DNA of 64,000 nucleotides from the NCBI GenBank assembly GCA_905182995.1, contig CAJJDP010000079.1, forward strand, positions 75,893-139,892. Direction: 5' to 3'. Position 1 is the first letter of the stretch, and the number at the start of each line of letters is the position of its first letter. A model generated the notes under the pieces. It was not told the origin of the DNA. It saw nothing but the letters and a program-made list of their open reading frames with translations, and made no database searches. The position numbers and the translations under genes are program-made. Positions 47,723 through 61,009 of the stretch are shown piece by piece. Source of the stretch: Paramecium octaurelia (Eukaryota > Ciliophora > Oligohymenophorea > Peniculida > Parameciidae).

Positions 47723-50700
47723 TCATTATTAAGCACCGATCGATTCATTTAATATTTTCTCAAATGATTATTTTTTTCCATCATCTAAATAGAAATTTGA
47801 ATCTTCAATTACATAAGATATATTTTGGAATTCTTAATTTTAAGTCTTTTAATAATGAGCAATAATTTTTTAATATAACAGAAGGTTCTCCATTTTATAG
47901 GTGACTTTCCACCAAAAACTTTTTGAATAAGAATTTCTAAATTCTTCATTCATTAAATATTGGTTGATCAAATTGATTTTATGGATATTGAAAAGTTGAT
48001 TATCATTTAAACAACTCATCAATTCAACAGTCTTTTCATAATATCGTAGTTGTTTTTTGACACACTTGAAATAGTGATATGGCATCCATTGAGGTTTCCT
48101 TGTATTATATAATAGCATTTCTCTTTTTAAGTCCTACATGATATTATCTAAAAAGCTATAATTATCCTTCCTATTGATTTTTTTTATAAAGTCAATTTTA
48201 TCTTCAGTCAGTTTGATGGCTTAATTGATTTTATCATAAGTAATTTATTATTTAAGTAATACCTACTCTTTTTCAGTATTAAACTAAATTAATGAGTTTT
48301 TGACTTGACTTTAATATCTTCTACTTCTCCAAATAATCTAATTGCATTTTGGACAGTGAATTAAATTTGATTGTTAACTATCAAAATATTGGTCTAAAAA
48401 TTCTGCCTCACCAATAAAATTGCATTAATAACACTCCAATTAATAATAAATAGTATCTTTATCAGCAAATTAAGTATCGTGATCTTAGTTCTAACAAATC
48501 TCAGGACAAACTTCTCCACAAAATCCCATGCAATCACAACCACATTTTAGTTTCTTATCACATTTTTGATTGCAAGGTTTCCTATCACAAATCTCATGGC
48601 ATTTTTTTGTGCATTCAGTGTGTTGGCAACTTAATTTGCAATCCTTATTGCATGGATTACATATTTGATTACATTTCTTTTTACATTGAATGTTACAATT
48701 ACATTCTACTTGGCAATTATCTTCACACTTATAACACTCCATAGAACATAGTTGTTTGCATTTATGGCCACATAACAATATCTTATCACAAGTCTTTTAG
48801 CATGGATAATGGAATTTTTCAAAACATACTCCACAACTTCCACTACACTAATGACCACATATCAATTAGGTTTTGCAATCGCGTTGACATACCAATTTTT
48901 CTAAGTAATTTTGATCATCACATCTAATAGACATGACATGCTTGCATAAAGGCAAAGTATATTAAATTTATTCACAACATTTGTTATATTTGCAGTCATC
49001 TATGCACTGAAGAGAACATTGATGGCCACACTTTAAAATCTTGTTGCACCGTTCTCTGCATTAAATCTTTTTATGTTAATCACAACATTATATTGAGGTA
49101 GTGTGACCACATTGTTAAATCTGTATTTAAATCATCGTCCTGCAAGGAGGACAAGGATACTACTTACACCTTCCAAGACATTAATGACCACATGTTAAAT
49201 TCTTTTCACACAATTCTGGGCAATCATTTTGATTATGATCAGATTTATGACATCTTAATTGACAAGTATGGCCACATGGGAATTCTACCCCACATATATT
49301 TTAACAACCTCCTCCTTTCACTTGATCCCAATCTTTTACATCATATATCTTAGTGATTTAATTATGGGAGGAACATCTCAACTCAATATAATTCTTAATT
49401 ACTTCTTTTTGCTCTGCTAATTTTATTATTCTTAACCACAAGTCTGTAACATCTGGGGTTCTTTTTAGAGGGTCCTTCTTGAGGTGATCTTTTATGCACT
49501 CTTCAATAAAATCGAAATCGCCAAATACATACAGTCCCAATCTTGCTCGAGATAATGCTACACAAACACGATTATCTATCGCAACAAAACCCAATTTATA
49601 ATCATCATTTGATCTAACCAAAGATATCAATATTATATCATTTTCCTCTCCTTAATAATTATCAATTGATTGCACTTTAATATTTCTATTTCCACATTCT
49701 TTTTATATGTATAATGCCTATCTCACATAAGTAGTTAAGATCGTTATTTTTGAACTGTTATGCCCATTTTTCAATAAATAATCAACCATTTTTACAATCA
49801 TCCTAGCCTCAAATGAATTTTATTTAGAACTTGAGTATAATTTTATATCCTCCCTTTTTCTATGATCAAAAAAGAGCAAATCAGAGTTAAATCCTTCAAT
49901 GTGAATTTTGTTTTATTCTTCTATAGAACTGTGATCCTTATAATCTGTGTAGATAAGACGAATAAAGTCAGCAAATTTGGATTTCATCCTCCTCTAATAT
50001 TTTAATGTGGCATACTCTAATCCATTTTTTATTAATCTTTCAAACAAAGAAATATTTGCTCTAAATTTCACTTCCAAATCATAGCATTCCAGATGCGGTT
50101 TCAATTACTAATGATCTCCAATTAAAATTAAATGATTTATTTGTTATGACAAAACAGCAACTAAATTAGATTCCAATACTTCACCTGCCTCTTCAACTAT
50201 GAGGATATTAAACTTTAAATTTTATAATTTTTCCGCATATTTTGCGCACCCTGACAAAGTTACTCCTACTATTCTCTTAGTTTGTATGAATTTCATATCC
50301 CTGTCAATATAAGCTTATTTTAGTTAATTAACGTAATTTTCATATTTATCGACTTCATTTTACAATATTTGAAATAAATATTAAAATTTCTAACTAAATA
50401 TATATCTTGTGATCACATTCCTTTTGGTTTATGACATTTCCCATATCTAATAATTCTGTTTTTCATTAATTTCCTTCAAAATAACATTAAAGCTAACTTC
50501 ATTCTCATGGCTTAATCGATTTACCAACCTTTTCATTGTTCTTGAATCTTAAATAAGCTTTCTTACAAATTCATCCTTCCCTGATTATTCTGAAGTAGTT
50601 AATACCTTTCTATTTTCCTCTTCATCAGAATCAATATTTTAATTTTCATCTAAAAACTCTTCATCTGAATCCTGATCTAATTATTATTAAGCTTCATCAC

Positions 50701-53700
50701 TTAATTTAAATTGGTGATCCAAATCACTATATTTGTAAACAAGAATTGGTTTAAATTTTTTTTTATTAGCTTATTTTTTTAACAAGTAATTGAAACATTA
50801 CTCTTCAATACCAATGATTTTATTAGCTTATTCTACTTGAGGTTTAAAATTATCCAACCACATATGCATAATTAATTTTCTTGAATCTGAAGATACAGGC
50901 TTATCAAAATTAAGATCCTCAATTTCTAAGTATTGGCTAACTACTCTGTCCAGCAAATCAGGCATATATTATTCAAAATCTATATAATTCACATTATCTG
51001 TCAAATTTAATAAGTTTCTCAGCTTTCTATCCAAATCCTATCTTAAATCTAAAAACTCACGCCAATTAAAATGAATTTTTCTTTCTTGCTAATTGCTTGT
51101 CAAAAGCATAGGTTCAAATTCCTTCACCTTACATCGACCTCCTATTCTAACAATGTCTTCCATTCTGCAAAATGTAAGAATGTGTGACAAGAATTAATCT
51201 AAAGCATGATTTGTTTAACACACAATCAAAATTGGTTTATTCTGCTAATGATAGCTTTAATTCCACTTATACTGATTCTCCAATAATATTCTGACACCCA
51301 AGGCTCCACAGAATGTTTTCCCTGTGCCTGGTGGCCCCTAAATCAATGAGATACCATTTTTCAATATTGTTTTTATAGCTTACAATTAAGATTCATCCAA
51401 ACTCTCAGTATTCACATTAGGCCATTCTCTCAATATATTTATTCTCTGCATTTATCCAATTCGCTTTTATTGATGCAAGTCAAATTTGAGATCAATATCA
51501 TAAAAAATACCTTCATTTTTAACTTGCTGATTATCTAAATATCCTGGCCTAGGCATAACTTTTGAACCAAACACTATTTACTCAGCGAAGGGAAATCTAG
51601 ATGGCTCAATCATTTACAAGCAGTTTAAAAAGTGAGTATATGTTTCGAAATATGTTTTGTTCTCGATTGCTATCAAATTTTGTTCTTGAATATTTAATTA
51701 ATATTACCTTGACTTAACAGACTATTCACAAATTTTAATTATTCCTTAATAGAAAGACCGATCAATGTAAGAAGAATAATAACTCTACCATTTCTATCTG
51801 CTTAGGGTTTTTCAACTACAGTTCCGAATAACATAAACTCAAGTTTCGTGGTTGACTTATTATTATAATAGAAATTACTAATAAGATTAAGGAACCTGAC
51901 ATAAGTCTAGTTGTTTTAACCCAATTTATACTATTATTCTTTGGATCATAAGCATTCATAGTAACAGCAAATTGAAGTCCTCGATTAGTGACAGTAATAT
52001 TTTCAATAAGAACATTGTAATATAAGAATGCATTCTACAATACCTAATAACTTAATTCCTCAAAATGATTTTCTTTTAATCTAGCAACTACATTTCTAAA
52101 ACCCTTTAAGTAATCCTCTCTTAGAATAAAAAAGTGGTTATTCAAAAACAACTCTTTACTTTTGAATGGCTATCCAATAGGAATTTCAAAAATACATCCA
52201 CCATATACAAAATTTTTATTTGGAACAACTTCAAATTCTACAATTATAGGTTCTATAGAGCAATCTTTGTAACTTACATAAACCTACTCTGTTTAATTAG
52301 TTCTGTTTTATCCTTATCTAGATTATTTCTATTAATAAAAATTCTTCATCTGGTTAAAATATTCGATATCATATTTATAATACTCAAAATTAACTGATTT
52401 ATTTTGATATCCTTACTTACTACTTCTATATTCCTATTGTGAACTGCTTTAACTTTTTGAATATTATGTGGACTGTTTAACTTCATAAAGTGAGCCATCG
52501 CGTTATTTAACTTCATACTGCCGAGCATTATATTTTCTATCATCATACTGTTATGGATTATATTGTTTGGCCTCATATTGTGATACATTCTATTATTTGA
52601 CTTCATATTATGGTCCATTATATTATTTGGCTTCATATTGTGATACATTCTATTATTTGACTTCATATTATTGTTCATTATATTGTTTCGCTTCATATTG
52701 TGATACATTCTATTGTTTCGCTTCATATAGTAGAGCATTATATTGTTTGCCTTCATATTGTGATACATTCTATTGTTTGGCTTCATACTGCGGCGCATTA
52801 GACTATTTAACTTCATATAGTTGAACATCATTTTGTTCATACTGTGGATCATTATATTCTCTGTATTATTGTTAATATCTGTTTTAGTTACCTTAATATC
52901 TTGAGATTTCACTTTTCGACTATGAAACCTAAGGCTTTTCTACCCATAGCTATTCCTGCTACTTCTTTTATTTTTATTAGTAGTAATCCAAGTACTCAGG
53001 TTGATTTTGCTATTTATAATAGTATTAGTCTGATTATTAAGGCGTATTCTGATTCTTCGAAATTTGTTGTTATGGTGGAGGATATTGATTTTATTGTGTT
53101 TATTAGTTTTGAAATGATTAGTAAGTTATTTATGAACTTTGTTCTGATTATTAAGGTACTTATTGATTCTGTTGATAATATTATTATCTACTTATTTGTA
53201 TTGGTGGACAATGATTCTACGGTGCCTATGATTATGAATTTAATTGTAAGGTTTGAAATCCTGAAGAATTAATATTATTATCATTAATCCTAGAGTTTTA
53301 GATTATATTTCCATAAAAAGGTTATTAGAATTAATCTGGTTCTATTTTTTGATTATTGTTGGGGAAATTTTGTCTTGGTTAGTATAAATTTGCTTATGTA
53401 TTATTGGTTGTCGGTTGTATTTAAACAAATTATTATTATTATACATAAGGTTGATTATTTTAATAACTCTGGGCTTGAGGGAGATTTAAATTATAATTGC
53501 GGGGGTCTGTTAAAAATTCCTGTTAAAAGTTTCTAGGTCGATACTCAGTTTATTGCTAATTCGTTCCTTAATTGACAACACTTTAGGGTTTTTGTTAATA
53601 ATTAGANTATTTGGAACAACTTCAAATTCTACAATTATAGGTTCTATAGAGCAATCTTTGTAACTTACATAAACCTACTCTGTTTAATTAGTTCTGTTTT

Positions 53701-55555
53701 ATCCTTATCTAGATTATTTCTATTAATAAAAATTCTTCATCTGGTTAAAATATTCGATATCATATTTATAATACTCAAAATTAACTGATTTATTTTGATA
53801 TCCTTACTTACTACTTCTATATTCCTATTGTGAACTGCTTTAACTTTTTGAATATTATGTGGACTGTTTAACTTCATAAAGTGAGCCATCGCGTTATTTA
53901 ACTTCATACTGCCGAGCATTATATTTTCTATCATCATACTGTTATGGATTATATTGTTTGGCCTCATATTGTGATACATTCTATTATTTGACTTCATATT
54001 ATGGTCCATTATATTATTTGGCTTCATATTGTGATACATTCTATTATTTGACTTCATATTATTGTTCATTATATTGTTTCGCTTCATATTGTGATACATT
54101 CTATTGTTTCGCTTCATATAGTAGAGCATTATATTGTTTGCCTTCATATTGTGATACATTCTATTGTTTGGCTTCATACTGCGGCGCATTAGACTATTTA
54201 ACTTCATATAGTTGAACATCATTTTGTTCATACTGTGGATCATTATATTCTCTGTATTATTGTTAATATCTGTTTTAGTTACCTTAATATCTTGAGATTT
54301 CACTTTTCGACTATGAAACCTAAGGCTTTTCTACCCATAGCTATTCCTGCTACTTCTTTTATTTTTATTAGTAGTAATCCAAGTACTCAGGTTGATTTTG
54401 CTATTTATAATAGTATTAGTCTGATTATTAAGGCGTATTCTGATTCTTCGAAATTTGTTGTTATGGTGGAGGATATTGATTTTATTGTGTTTATTAGTTT
54501 TGAAATGATTAGTAAGTTATTTATGAACTTTGTTCTGATTATTAAGGTACTTATTGATTCTGTTGATAATATTATTATCTACTTATTTGTATTGGTGGAC
54601 AATGATTCTACGGTGCCTATGATTATGAATTTAATTGTAAGGTTTGAAATCCTGAAGAATTAATATTATTATCATTAATCCTAGAGTTTTAGATTATATT
54701 TCCATAAAAAGGTTATTAGAATTAATCTGGTTCTATTTTTTGATTATTGTTGGGGAAATTTTGTCTTGGTTAGTATAAATTTGCTTATGTATTATTGGTT
54801 GTCGGTTGTATTTAAACAAATTATTATTATTATACATAAGGTTGATTATTTTAATAACTCTGGGCTTGAGGGAGATTTAAATTATAATTGCGGGGGTCTG
54901 TTAAAAATTCCTGTTAAAAGTTTCTAGGTCGATACTCAGTTTATTGCTAATTCGTTCCTTAATTGACAACACTTTAGGGTTTTTGTTAATAATTAGATGA
55001 TGATGATTATTGAGGATTAGTTAATTGATCATATAAATTTTAAATATCCTTAAGCACTTCATTGAATTTTGAGTTTCTTTTCTCTAAGTTAGAAACTGTT
55101 TCTTTTAAAATTTTTACATATTTTGGTAGTTATTGCAATTATAATTCTAATGAATTGCGAACAACCTTTAGGAAATAATTAATAAATTTTTAATCCTCCT
55201 AATTGGGTTTTGTGTTCATAATTTGAAGCTCTTTAGAGAATAAATTTTCGAAGGTTGTTGACCCCAAAATTTGATCTATATAATAACTATACTTTGGATT
55301 GTTGGGTTTTGATAAAAATACTAAACTTTCAAGGCAACATTATAATAGAGTGGGAAAATATTTAAGAGTTACATTATCTATAGCCATTTTTAATTCCTAG
55401 GGTCCTTTATGATACCTCAGAAAAAAATCTTCCAATTTTTCAGCCTGATTTTTATCCGATGCAAGAGCATCTTCCCATTAGTTTTTATTTATGAATTTAG
55501 TGTATGTCTATTCTATCGATATTGAGAAATAATTACTTTTTTTTTCAATGTACAT
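47723..55555 (-). CDS. ZNFX1-type NFX1 zinc-finger RNA helicase with Q/N-rich N-terminus
   Basis: About 2,131 residues after removing the duplicated 1,391 bp (artefact, see 52217-54997) and introns 51685-51707 and 51878-51900. Order: a helical N-terminal domain (about 1-190); a roughly 450-residue Q/N/Y/P-rich prion-like region with decapeptide repeats; a ZNFX1-like linker; SF1 helicase with Walker A GPPGTGKT, motif II VEEAGEV, GDHQQLKPH, YQGEENDIILISLVRSN and VALSRAR; then many NFX1 zinc-finger modules (CGHQCLGRCKQYPCPPC type). The helicase/zinc order equals animal ZNFX1. ZNFX1 and fission yeast Hrr1 act with small RNAs and RNA-dependent RNA polymerase. TAA/TAG-encoded glutamines hide this gene from standard-code ORF finding. 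Confidence 0.93.
52217..53606 (+). repeat. Exact 1,390-bp duplicate, copy A
   Basis: Identical, in all stretches compared and in all translated frames, to 53608-54997 (offset 1,391), with one N between. Copy A is continuous with the helicase exons to the left, copy B with the gene's 5' end to the right. Confidence 0.95.
52475..52865 (-). repeat. Decapeptide coding repeat, QYE[AV]KQxNxx
   Basis: About a dozen 30-bp units on the minus strand encoding QYEAKQQNVS, QYEVKQQNVS, LYEAKQQNVS and variants inside the ZNFX1-type protein. The same array appears at 53866-54256 in duplicate copy B. Confidence 0.85.
53607..53607. other. Assembly gap (single N)
   Basis: Joins the two identical 1,390-bp segments. 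Confidence 0.95.
53608..54997 (+). repeat. Exact 1,390-bp duplicate, copy B
   Basis: Second copy, continuous with the 5' end of the ZNFX1-type gene. Collapsing the two copies restores one uninterrupted reading frame. Confidence 0.95.
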
Positions 55556-55744
55556 ACACTAAATTTTATTAATAATAATAGGCAATGCAAGATTAATATA
55601 TTAATTTAATCTCTAATTCTATATAACATACCTGCAATGACTTGAAATTACGTACAAACACAAATATCATAAATTGAAGATAAACACAATAGATTATGGT
55701 AGGTCTGTTTTTGAATATTGTTATATATATTGTAAATATTTCTA

Positions 55745-56887
55745 TCATAATTTTCTAAGATCAACTTCACATTCAATTGGAACGTGATCACTGCCCTCAA
55801 CACCTGTATTGATATCAGACATAATGATGGCATCAGTAGCCTCTTTGTTGATTATAAAATAATCCAATCTCCATCCCTTGTTCTCTTATCTAAAATTAAT
55901 AATTACTTAAACCTGCTATTGTTTCTAGCACTAAAATAACTATATTTGACTTCTTTTGGGTGCAAATGTCTGAATGAGTCGACCCACCCTTTTTGCAAAT
56001 AATTTGTAAACTGATCTCTTTCTTATTGTGTAAATCTAACATCTATATAATTATGATACCCAGCAGTCTTTTTGTTGCCAGCTGGATTAGCCAGATCTAT
56101 TTCATGATGAGATACATTAAGATCGCCACATAAAATAGTTGGTTTTTTCTTCCTCAAATCTTCAAGATAGTTTTGGAAATCGACATCCCACTCATTGGTT
56201 CTATAGTCAAGCCTTTCCAATTTCTAACCTGCATTTGGAACATAACATGCCACTAAATAAAACCTTTCGTATTCAGCTGTGAGTGTCCTTCCTTCTTGAT
56301 CATGTTTACTAATACCAATATCGCACTTTACAGATATGGGTTTCACTCTATTAATTAGTTTGGTAAGTACTTCGAAGCGATAGCAACTCCACTGTATCCA
56401 GCCTTACTCTTACAGAAATTAAGATAAAGAAAATAATGTTTTCCAAATTAAGCGCCTAAGTTTTCTTTGTCAAATACAGCCTAATCAGCTTTAAGTTCAT
56501 TCAAACAAATGACATCAAACTTAAGTTTATAATTAATAAATTAACCTTTGTATCCTGTAAATATTTAACAGCCTATTCTCGTTTCGTAGCTGCTCTGATT
56601 CCATTAACATTCCAACTAGCAAGTTTTACAGTTGGAGTACTAAATCTCCCATCTCCCAATTCAAATTTTGAATCTACTTGTTGCACTTATTTTGCTTTTT
56701 TATCCTCTCCTTTTACTACTTGTTATTTCTCTATTTTCTATTCTGCTTTTTTAACTTCATTATCTCCTGCATTCTTGGCACCCTTCTATTATTTTCCCTT
56801 CGATTTAACAACTTCCTTCTCTTAGACTTCCTCCTTCATCTCAGGACTCTATTTCTTCTTACCTTATCTGCCTTTCTTTTGATCCAT
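55745..56887 (-). CDS. AP endonuclease / exonuclease III (APE1-like)
   Basis: About 356 residues, three introns (55890-55912, 56348-56370, 56520-56545). A lysine/glutamate/glutamine-rich N-terminus, probably a nuclear tail, then the catalytic fold: [20 protein letters not shown] (metal-binding glutamate), [36 protein letters not shown] and the terminal GSDHVPIE with the catalytic histidine. All APE1 active-site motifs are present. Incises abasic sites in base excision repair. Confidence 0.96.
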
Positions 56888-56987
56888 TTTAATATATATA
56901 TATAATTAAATTGAAAATAGATTTTTTTACATTTCACATCCAAGTCAAAGATTTAATATTAATATAATAACTGCTTTAATCTCTCAA

Positions 56988-57396
56988 TCAAAGTCTTATT
57001 ATTTTATGGTCATATTTTAATTGACCCTCTTTGTTGAATTCATATAAATCTATTTGGGTTTTTGATGATATTGGTTTAGGGGAAATAACAAAATTATGCT
57101 TATAATGGCAATCAATTATTTATAATTATCGTTTTTCATTATTCGTATTATTCATTAGTCTGCAAAAGCTTCTCTTATTCAGGTTAATTTTCATGATCTA
57201 TTTATGGAGTTTCTTCCTAAACGTGATAATCAGAATCTTCCTTTGGTGTGGCTGGTTAAGCAAGCATGAAAACGCAAAGCACTTAGCCCATCAAACATAA
57301 GAATATCAATAAACCCCAAATCCAAAAAGTTGAATCCAATTCCTATTTCAATGCTTATTCTAAATTCATCACTCTTAGAAGAAAATGATCCTACAT
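56988..57396 (-). CDS. Small single-pass membrane protein, alternative 3' structures
   Basis: Starts MQDHFLLRVMNLEQALKQ, with one membrane helix (FWIWGLLIFLCLMGQVLCVFML). Two endings are possible. Unspliced, it ends at 57136 with an acidic glutamine-rich tail (86 residues). With a 25-nt GTTTAG...AATAG intron it continues to 56988 through VISPKPISSKTQIDLYEF (127 residues). Both tails look like coding sequence. No family recognised. Confidence 0.5.
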
Positions 57397-57420
57397 TAAT
57401 AAACTCTTGAAATAAATAAT

Positions 57421-57439
57421 AATTCTAAAATTTAGAATT
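57421..57439. repeat. Perfect 9-bp inverted repeat
   Basis: AATTCTAAA-A-TTTAGAATT in the spacer between two divergent genes. It may be a binding site or chance in AT-rich DNA. Confidence 0.4.
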
Positions 57440-57595
57440 ATTCTAAATTATTTGCAATTTTATTGAGTATCGAACATAAAGTGCATTGCTTCAAAACAAA
57501 AAGACACATATTGCATTCGATCTGAAATGTGAACGATAAAAAAATAGACATATGTCATCCAAATACATATTTGAATTTATTATTAATTTAACAAT

Positions 57596-60474
57596 ATGAA
57601 TAATAAATGTGAGTTAATTATCTAAGAGAATGGACTAGAAATAGAAAGAAGTCTTGATCATTCAATCATAAGAAGTCCTCAAGCTGAACAATTAATAAGT
57701 TCATCAAATAAATAAACTTTGTTGAAATTCGATAGTTCATTTGCTTAAGAGTCATTTCAAAAAAGAAAGGACTCATTGTCGTCTTAGAATCTAACAGATA
57801 AGAATTAAATGATTACTACAATAGCTAGATAAAAACAATTTTCCAAATTGCTAATATATTGCCATTCTATGAAATTTGCCAATAGACTGATTTCACTCAT
57901 AAAACCATGCTCGAAGTTTTCTATTGAATAATTTAATATGATTAATGATAAGGCATCGTTTTTTAATAATAACTTATAAACTAAAAAATAAACTACTAAA
58001 CATTTTGTTTAACAAAATTTAAGAGCTATTGATTTTTAATTTAGATGGCGTTTATAATTAAGAAAGTTTAAAAAAAGATTATTTGAATATTTTCACTATC
58101 AGTATTAATAAATACCATTAATTGAACCTGAGAGTCAGAAGCTTTTTATTTGGGATATTTTATTGAATGTAATCAGAATCTATTTGATTATTTCGATTCC
58201 AATTATTATGGTATTTTAAAATCAGCAATTGGAATTTAAAAACCGAATAATGATTCTATTTTCAAGTGTTCTACTTTTGATGGATCTATTTCTAAGGTGT
58301 ATTACTATTGTATATGATAAAGGATATCCTGTTGATAACCGCTATCTTTTAATTAAAAGACAGATAAAGTTGAGCAACTTGTTTGAAGTTTGTAGCATTG
58401 TTATTGGAATATATTTGTCAATAATTTTTAGTGATCCTGCATTTAATTCCTCAATTTTGGATCAAAATGGTTGGATTAAATTACTCTTAATATTATTTTT
58501 GATTCAAATCAAGAATGTAGTCAAATTTATGAACAATATCTAATATTATTATAAGCCAAATAAGGAAATGTCATCTGTGATAGACCTGATAAAATTAGTA
58601 GGTTTAATCTTGCTAATATAACATTTATGTTCATGTGTATGGTATAGATAATAATGTTATTAGGTTGATCATTGGGATTAATTAAATATCACAACATCAC
58701 TAAACTTGGATTTATAAGGTTTACCTTGAAAATTGGGATGTTCAATATTTGGAAGCATTCTATTTTATGAGTGTAACAATGTTTACTGTTGGATATGGTG
58801 ATATTAATCCCTAAAATTCATTAGAGAAAGTGTTTTGTATTTGCTATATGTTTCTCTCTACTTTATAATTATCTTATTCAGTAAATACCATAGGAGCCAT
58901 TCTTACGTTACTAAAAGAGAAGAATGAGATATTCAGATAGAAGATGACATGCATGAATGAATTTTTAAAGGATAAGAATATAAGCTAGTAATTGCAGTAT
59001 AAGTAGACTTGCAATATATTTTAGGATTCGAGAGTTCTGCACTTTCTATTGGGAATAAGATATAATATAAAAGAAAAATGAATAGCAATTATTAATTAAG
59101 GAGTTGCCTGACGAATTATAATATTAGCTCAAATTAGAATAGGCTAGATAACTTGTCAATAAGTGCTCATTTTTTAAGTAACATTTTGCAAAATCTACCA
59201 TTTAATACATCATTTAAAGAGTTCAATTTACCTCCTTCTAACCAGGAACAATCATTTAAATTACTCCCTCTAACAATGGTGTATTTGTGATTGAGAGAGG
59301 GAATATAGAAGTACTATAAAATAAAGTATTATGCTATTTTTATATAGACCAAAATTTCTGACTTAAAGGACTTTGATCAATTTGGATTTTAAGAATATAT
59401 TAATAATCAATATAATCTTGATATTACTTATTAAACAACTACATATACAAGTGTTTTATGTATCCCTTATTAAATTTTAACCAATGCCATTAAAAAAAGC
59501 AAGAGTGATTTTGAAAAGATTTAGATCAAGAAATAGATAACTAAATTTCATTATTGCTATATATGCAAAAGCACAAAGCATTCTTTCGAATCATGCAAAT
59601 TAGTACATTATGTGGCTGACAAAGAGAAATCAATTAAAACCTATTTACTGGTTGATAATCAACCCAGATTTAAAGTTAAAAGATCAAATAGATTATAAAA
59701 ATTTCGAATCATGACTGAATTAGAGAGTCTAGAAACATCTTGCAAATTAATCTAATAGGAATTTGAAAAGGAAATTGAACAATATTTCCCAGAACTCACC
59801 TATGAAGCATTAATTAAGCCCTTAAACTCTAGCCAAAAAATATTTGAGTCTCCAAAGGATAATGAAGTTTATCGGCCATAAAAATAAAATTATTTACTTG
59901 AAACTATAAAAACTAGCTAAGGTAGAACTTATGATAAATTCTGCAATAATCTCTCATTAACTTTTCGTAATAATCAAGATATCTCGCCATTTATCAAAGA
60001 ACCAGATATTTTAAAGGACCTTCAATTAAAAATGATCAATATCCAAAAATACCCTTAAAAATAATAAATAGAATTATTCATCTTATACAAAACTCTTGAA
60101 AACTAGAGTTAAGCTGATTTAGAAATAGTAAATTTTGAGATCGTTAAGAAATTCAGAAAATTTGACAGGTTTTGGAATATTAGTAATGTTATTGAATAAT
60201 TAAATTGCAAATATGAACATTCAAGACTATATTTAGATATTATAAAAAGACTTAGCAAATATTTACTGTTCCCTCTTGACTTTATTAATCTTTTTAAAAG
60301 AGATTTACTGAAACAAAGAGCTGAAAGTTATCAAAATAGAAAAATTAAAGATTCTGATGATGAAAAAAGTGATAACAAAATAATAAGTAATCATTCAACT
60401 TATTTTTAGGTCCATTTAGAAAATTTGAAAGAAGGAAAGCTCTAATTTATCCAAAATCTCTTACTTTTAAATGA
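57596..60474 (+). CDS. Cyclic-nucleotide-binding-domain potassium channel
   Basis: About 929 residues, four introns (58642-58663, 59003-59024, 59326-59347, 60387-60409). A 180-residue polar N-terminus, six membrane segments (IWDILLNVIRIYLIISIPII first), then a pore with MFTVGYGD selectivity filter, a C-linker, and a cyclic-nucleotide-binding-like domain (FFKQHFAKSTIQYII, PGTIIQITPSNNGVFVIERG). The phosphate-binding cassette is not obvious, so ligand binding is doubtful. S4 is weakly charged. Paramecium has many such channels tied to ciliary membrane excitability. Ends in a basic FRKFERRKALIYPKSLTFK. Confidence 0.9.
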
Positions 60475-60661
60475 TTAAATAATTTATATACTTAAAATCA
60501 TTCATTTATATTCTAGTTCTATCATTTATTTTTAATTTAACTTAAGTTCTTTAAGAATAGCGATTTGGAAACATGGTAAATTACTAAATATGGGATTTCT
60601 TAATTGTTTTATGCCTCTGAAACGAGTATTTACTAATTAATTAATATATTAATATATAAAA

Positions 60662-61009
60662 ATGAACAATGGATCAGTAAAGGATATATTAAAGGATAAG
60701 AAAAAGGTTCGATTTGTGGCTGAAAGTGCATTCAAATAAGTGGATAAAGATGGTAACTATGATCTGCATCAAAACTAATAGGAAGCGGTTATCTTGAAAG
60801 ACCAGAATTGGAAGAAGTTATGAACAATGTAGCAGCTGATTTAGGAGTTGAAGTATGATAATTTAACAATATCAAAGCCACCCACAAGTGAAGAAATTGA
60901 TGAAGTTTTGAAAGAATTGGATGATAACGGAGATGGAAAATTATCAATTGACGAATTCTAAGTACTCATAGAGTAAGTTCTTGAAATGATGGCTAAGGTA
61001 GAAGGATGA
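60662..61009 (+). CDS. EF-hand calcium-binding protein
   Basis: About 97 residues, two introns (60753-60781, 60853-60877). Two canonical EF-hands: DKDGSGYLERPE (split by the first intron after DG) and DDNGDGKLSIDE, both with full ligand sets. Size matches calcium-binding proteins of the S100/calbindin or half-calmodulin type. Starts 187 bp after the channel stop, same strand. Confidence 0.88.

Noticed and set aside
52346..53272. A minus-strand methionine/asparagine-rich frame and a plus-strand 142-residue frame in the duplicated region
   Set aside because: They avoid standard stops only because of the repeat. The frame continuous with the helicase and N-terminal domain reads Q/N/Y-rich with TAA/TAG as glutamine.
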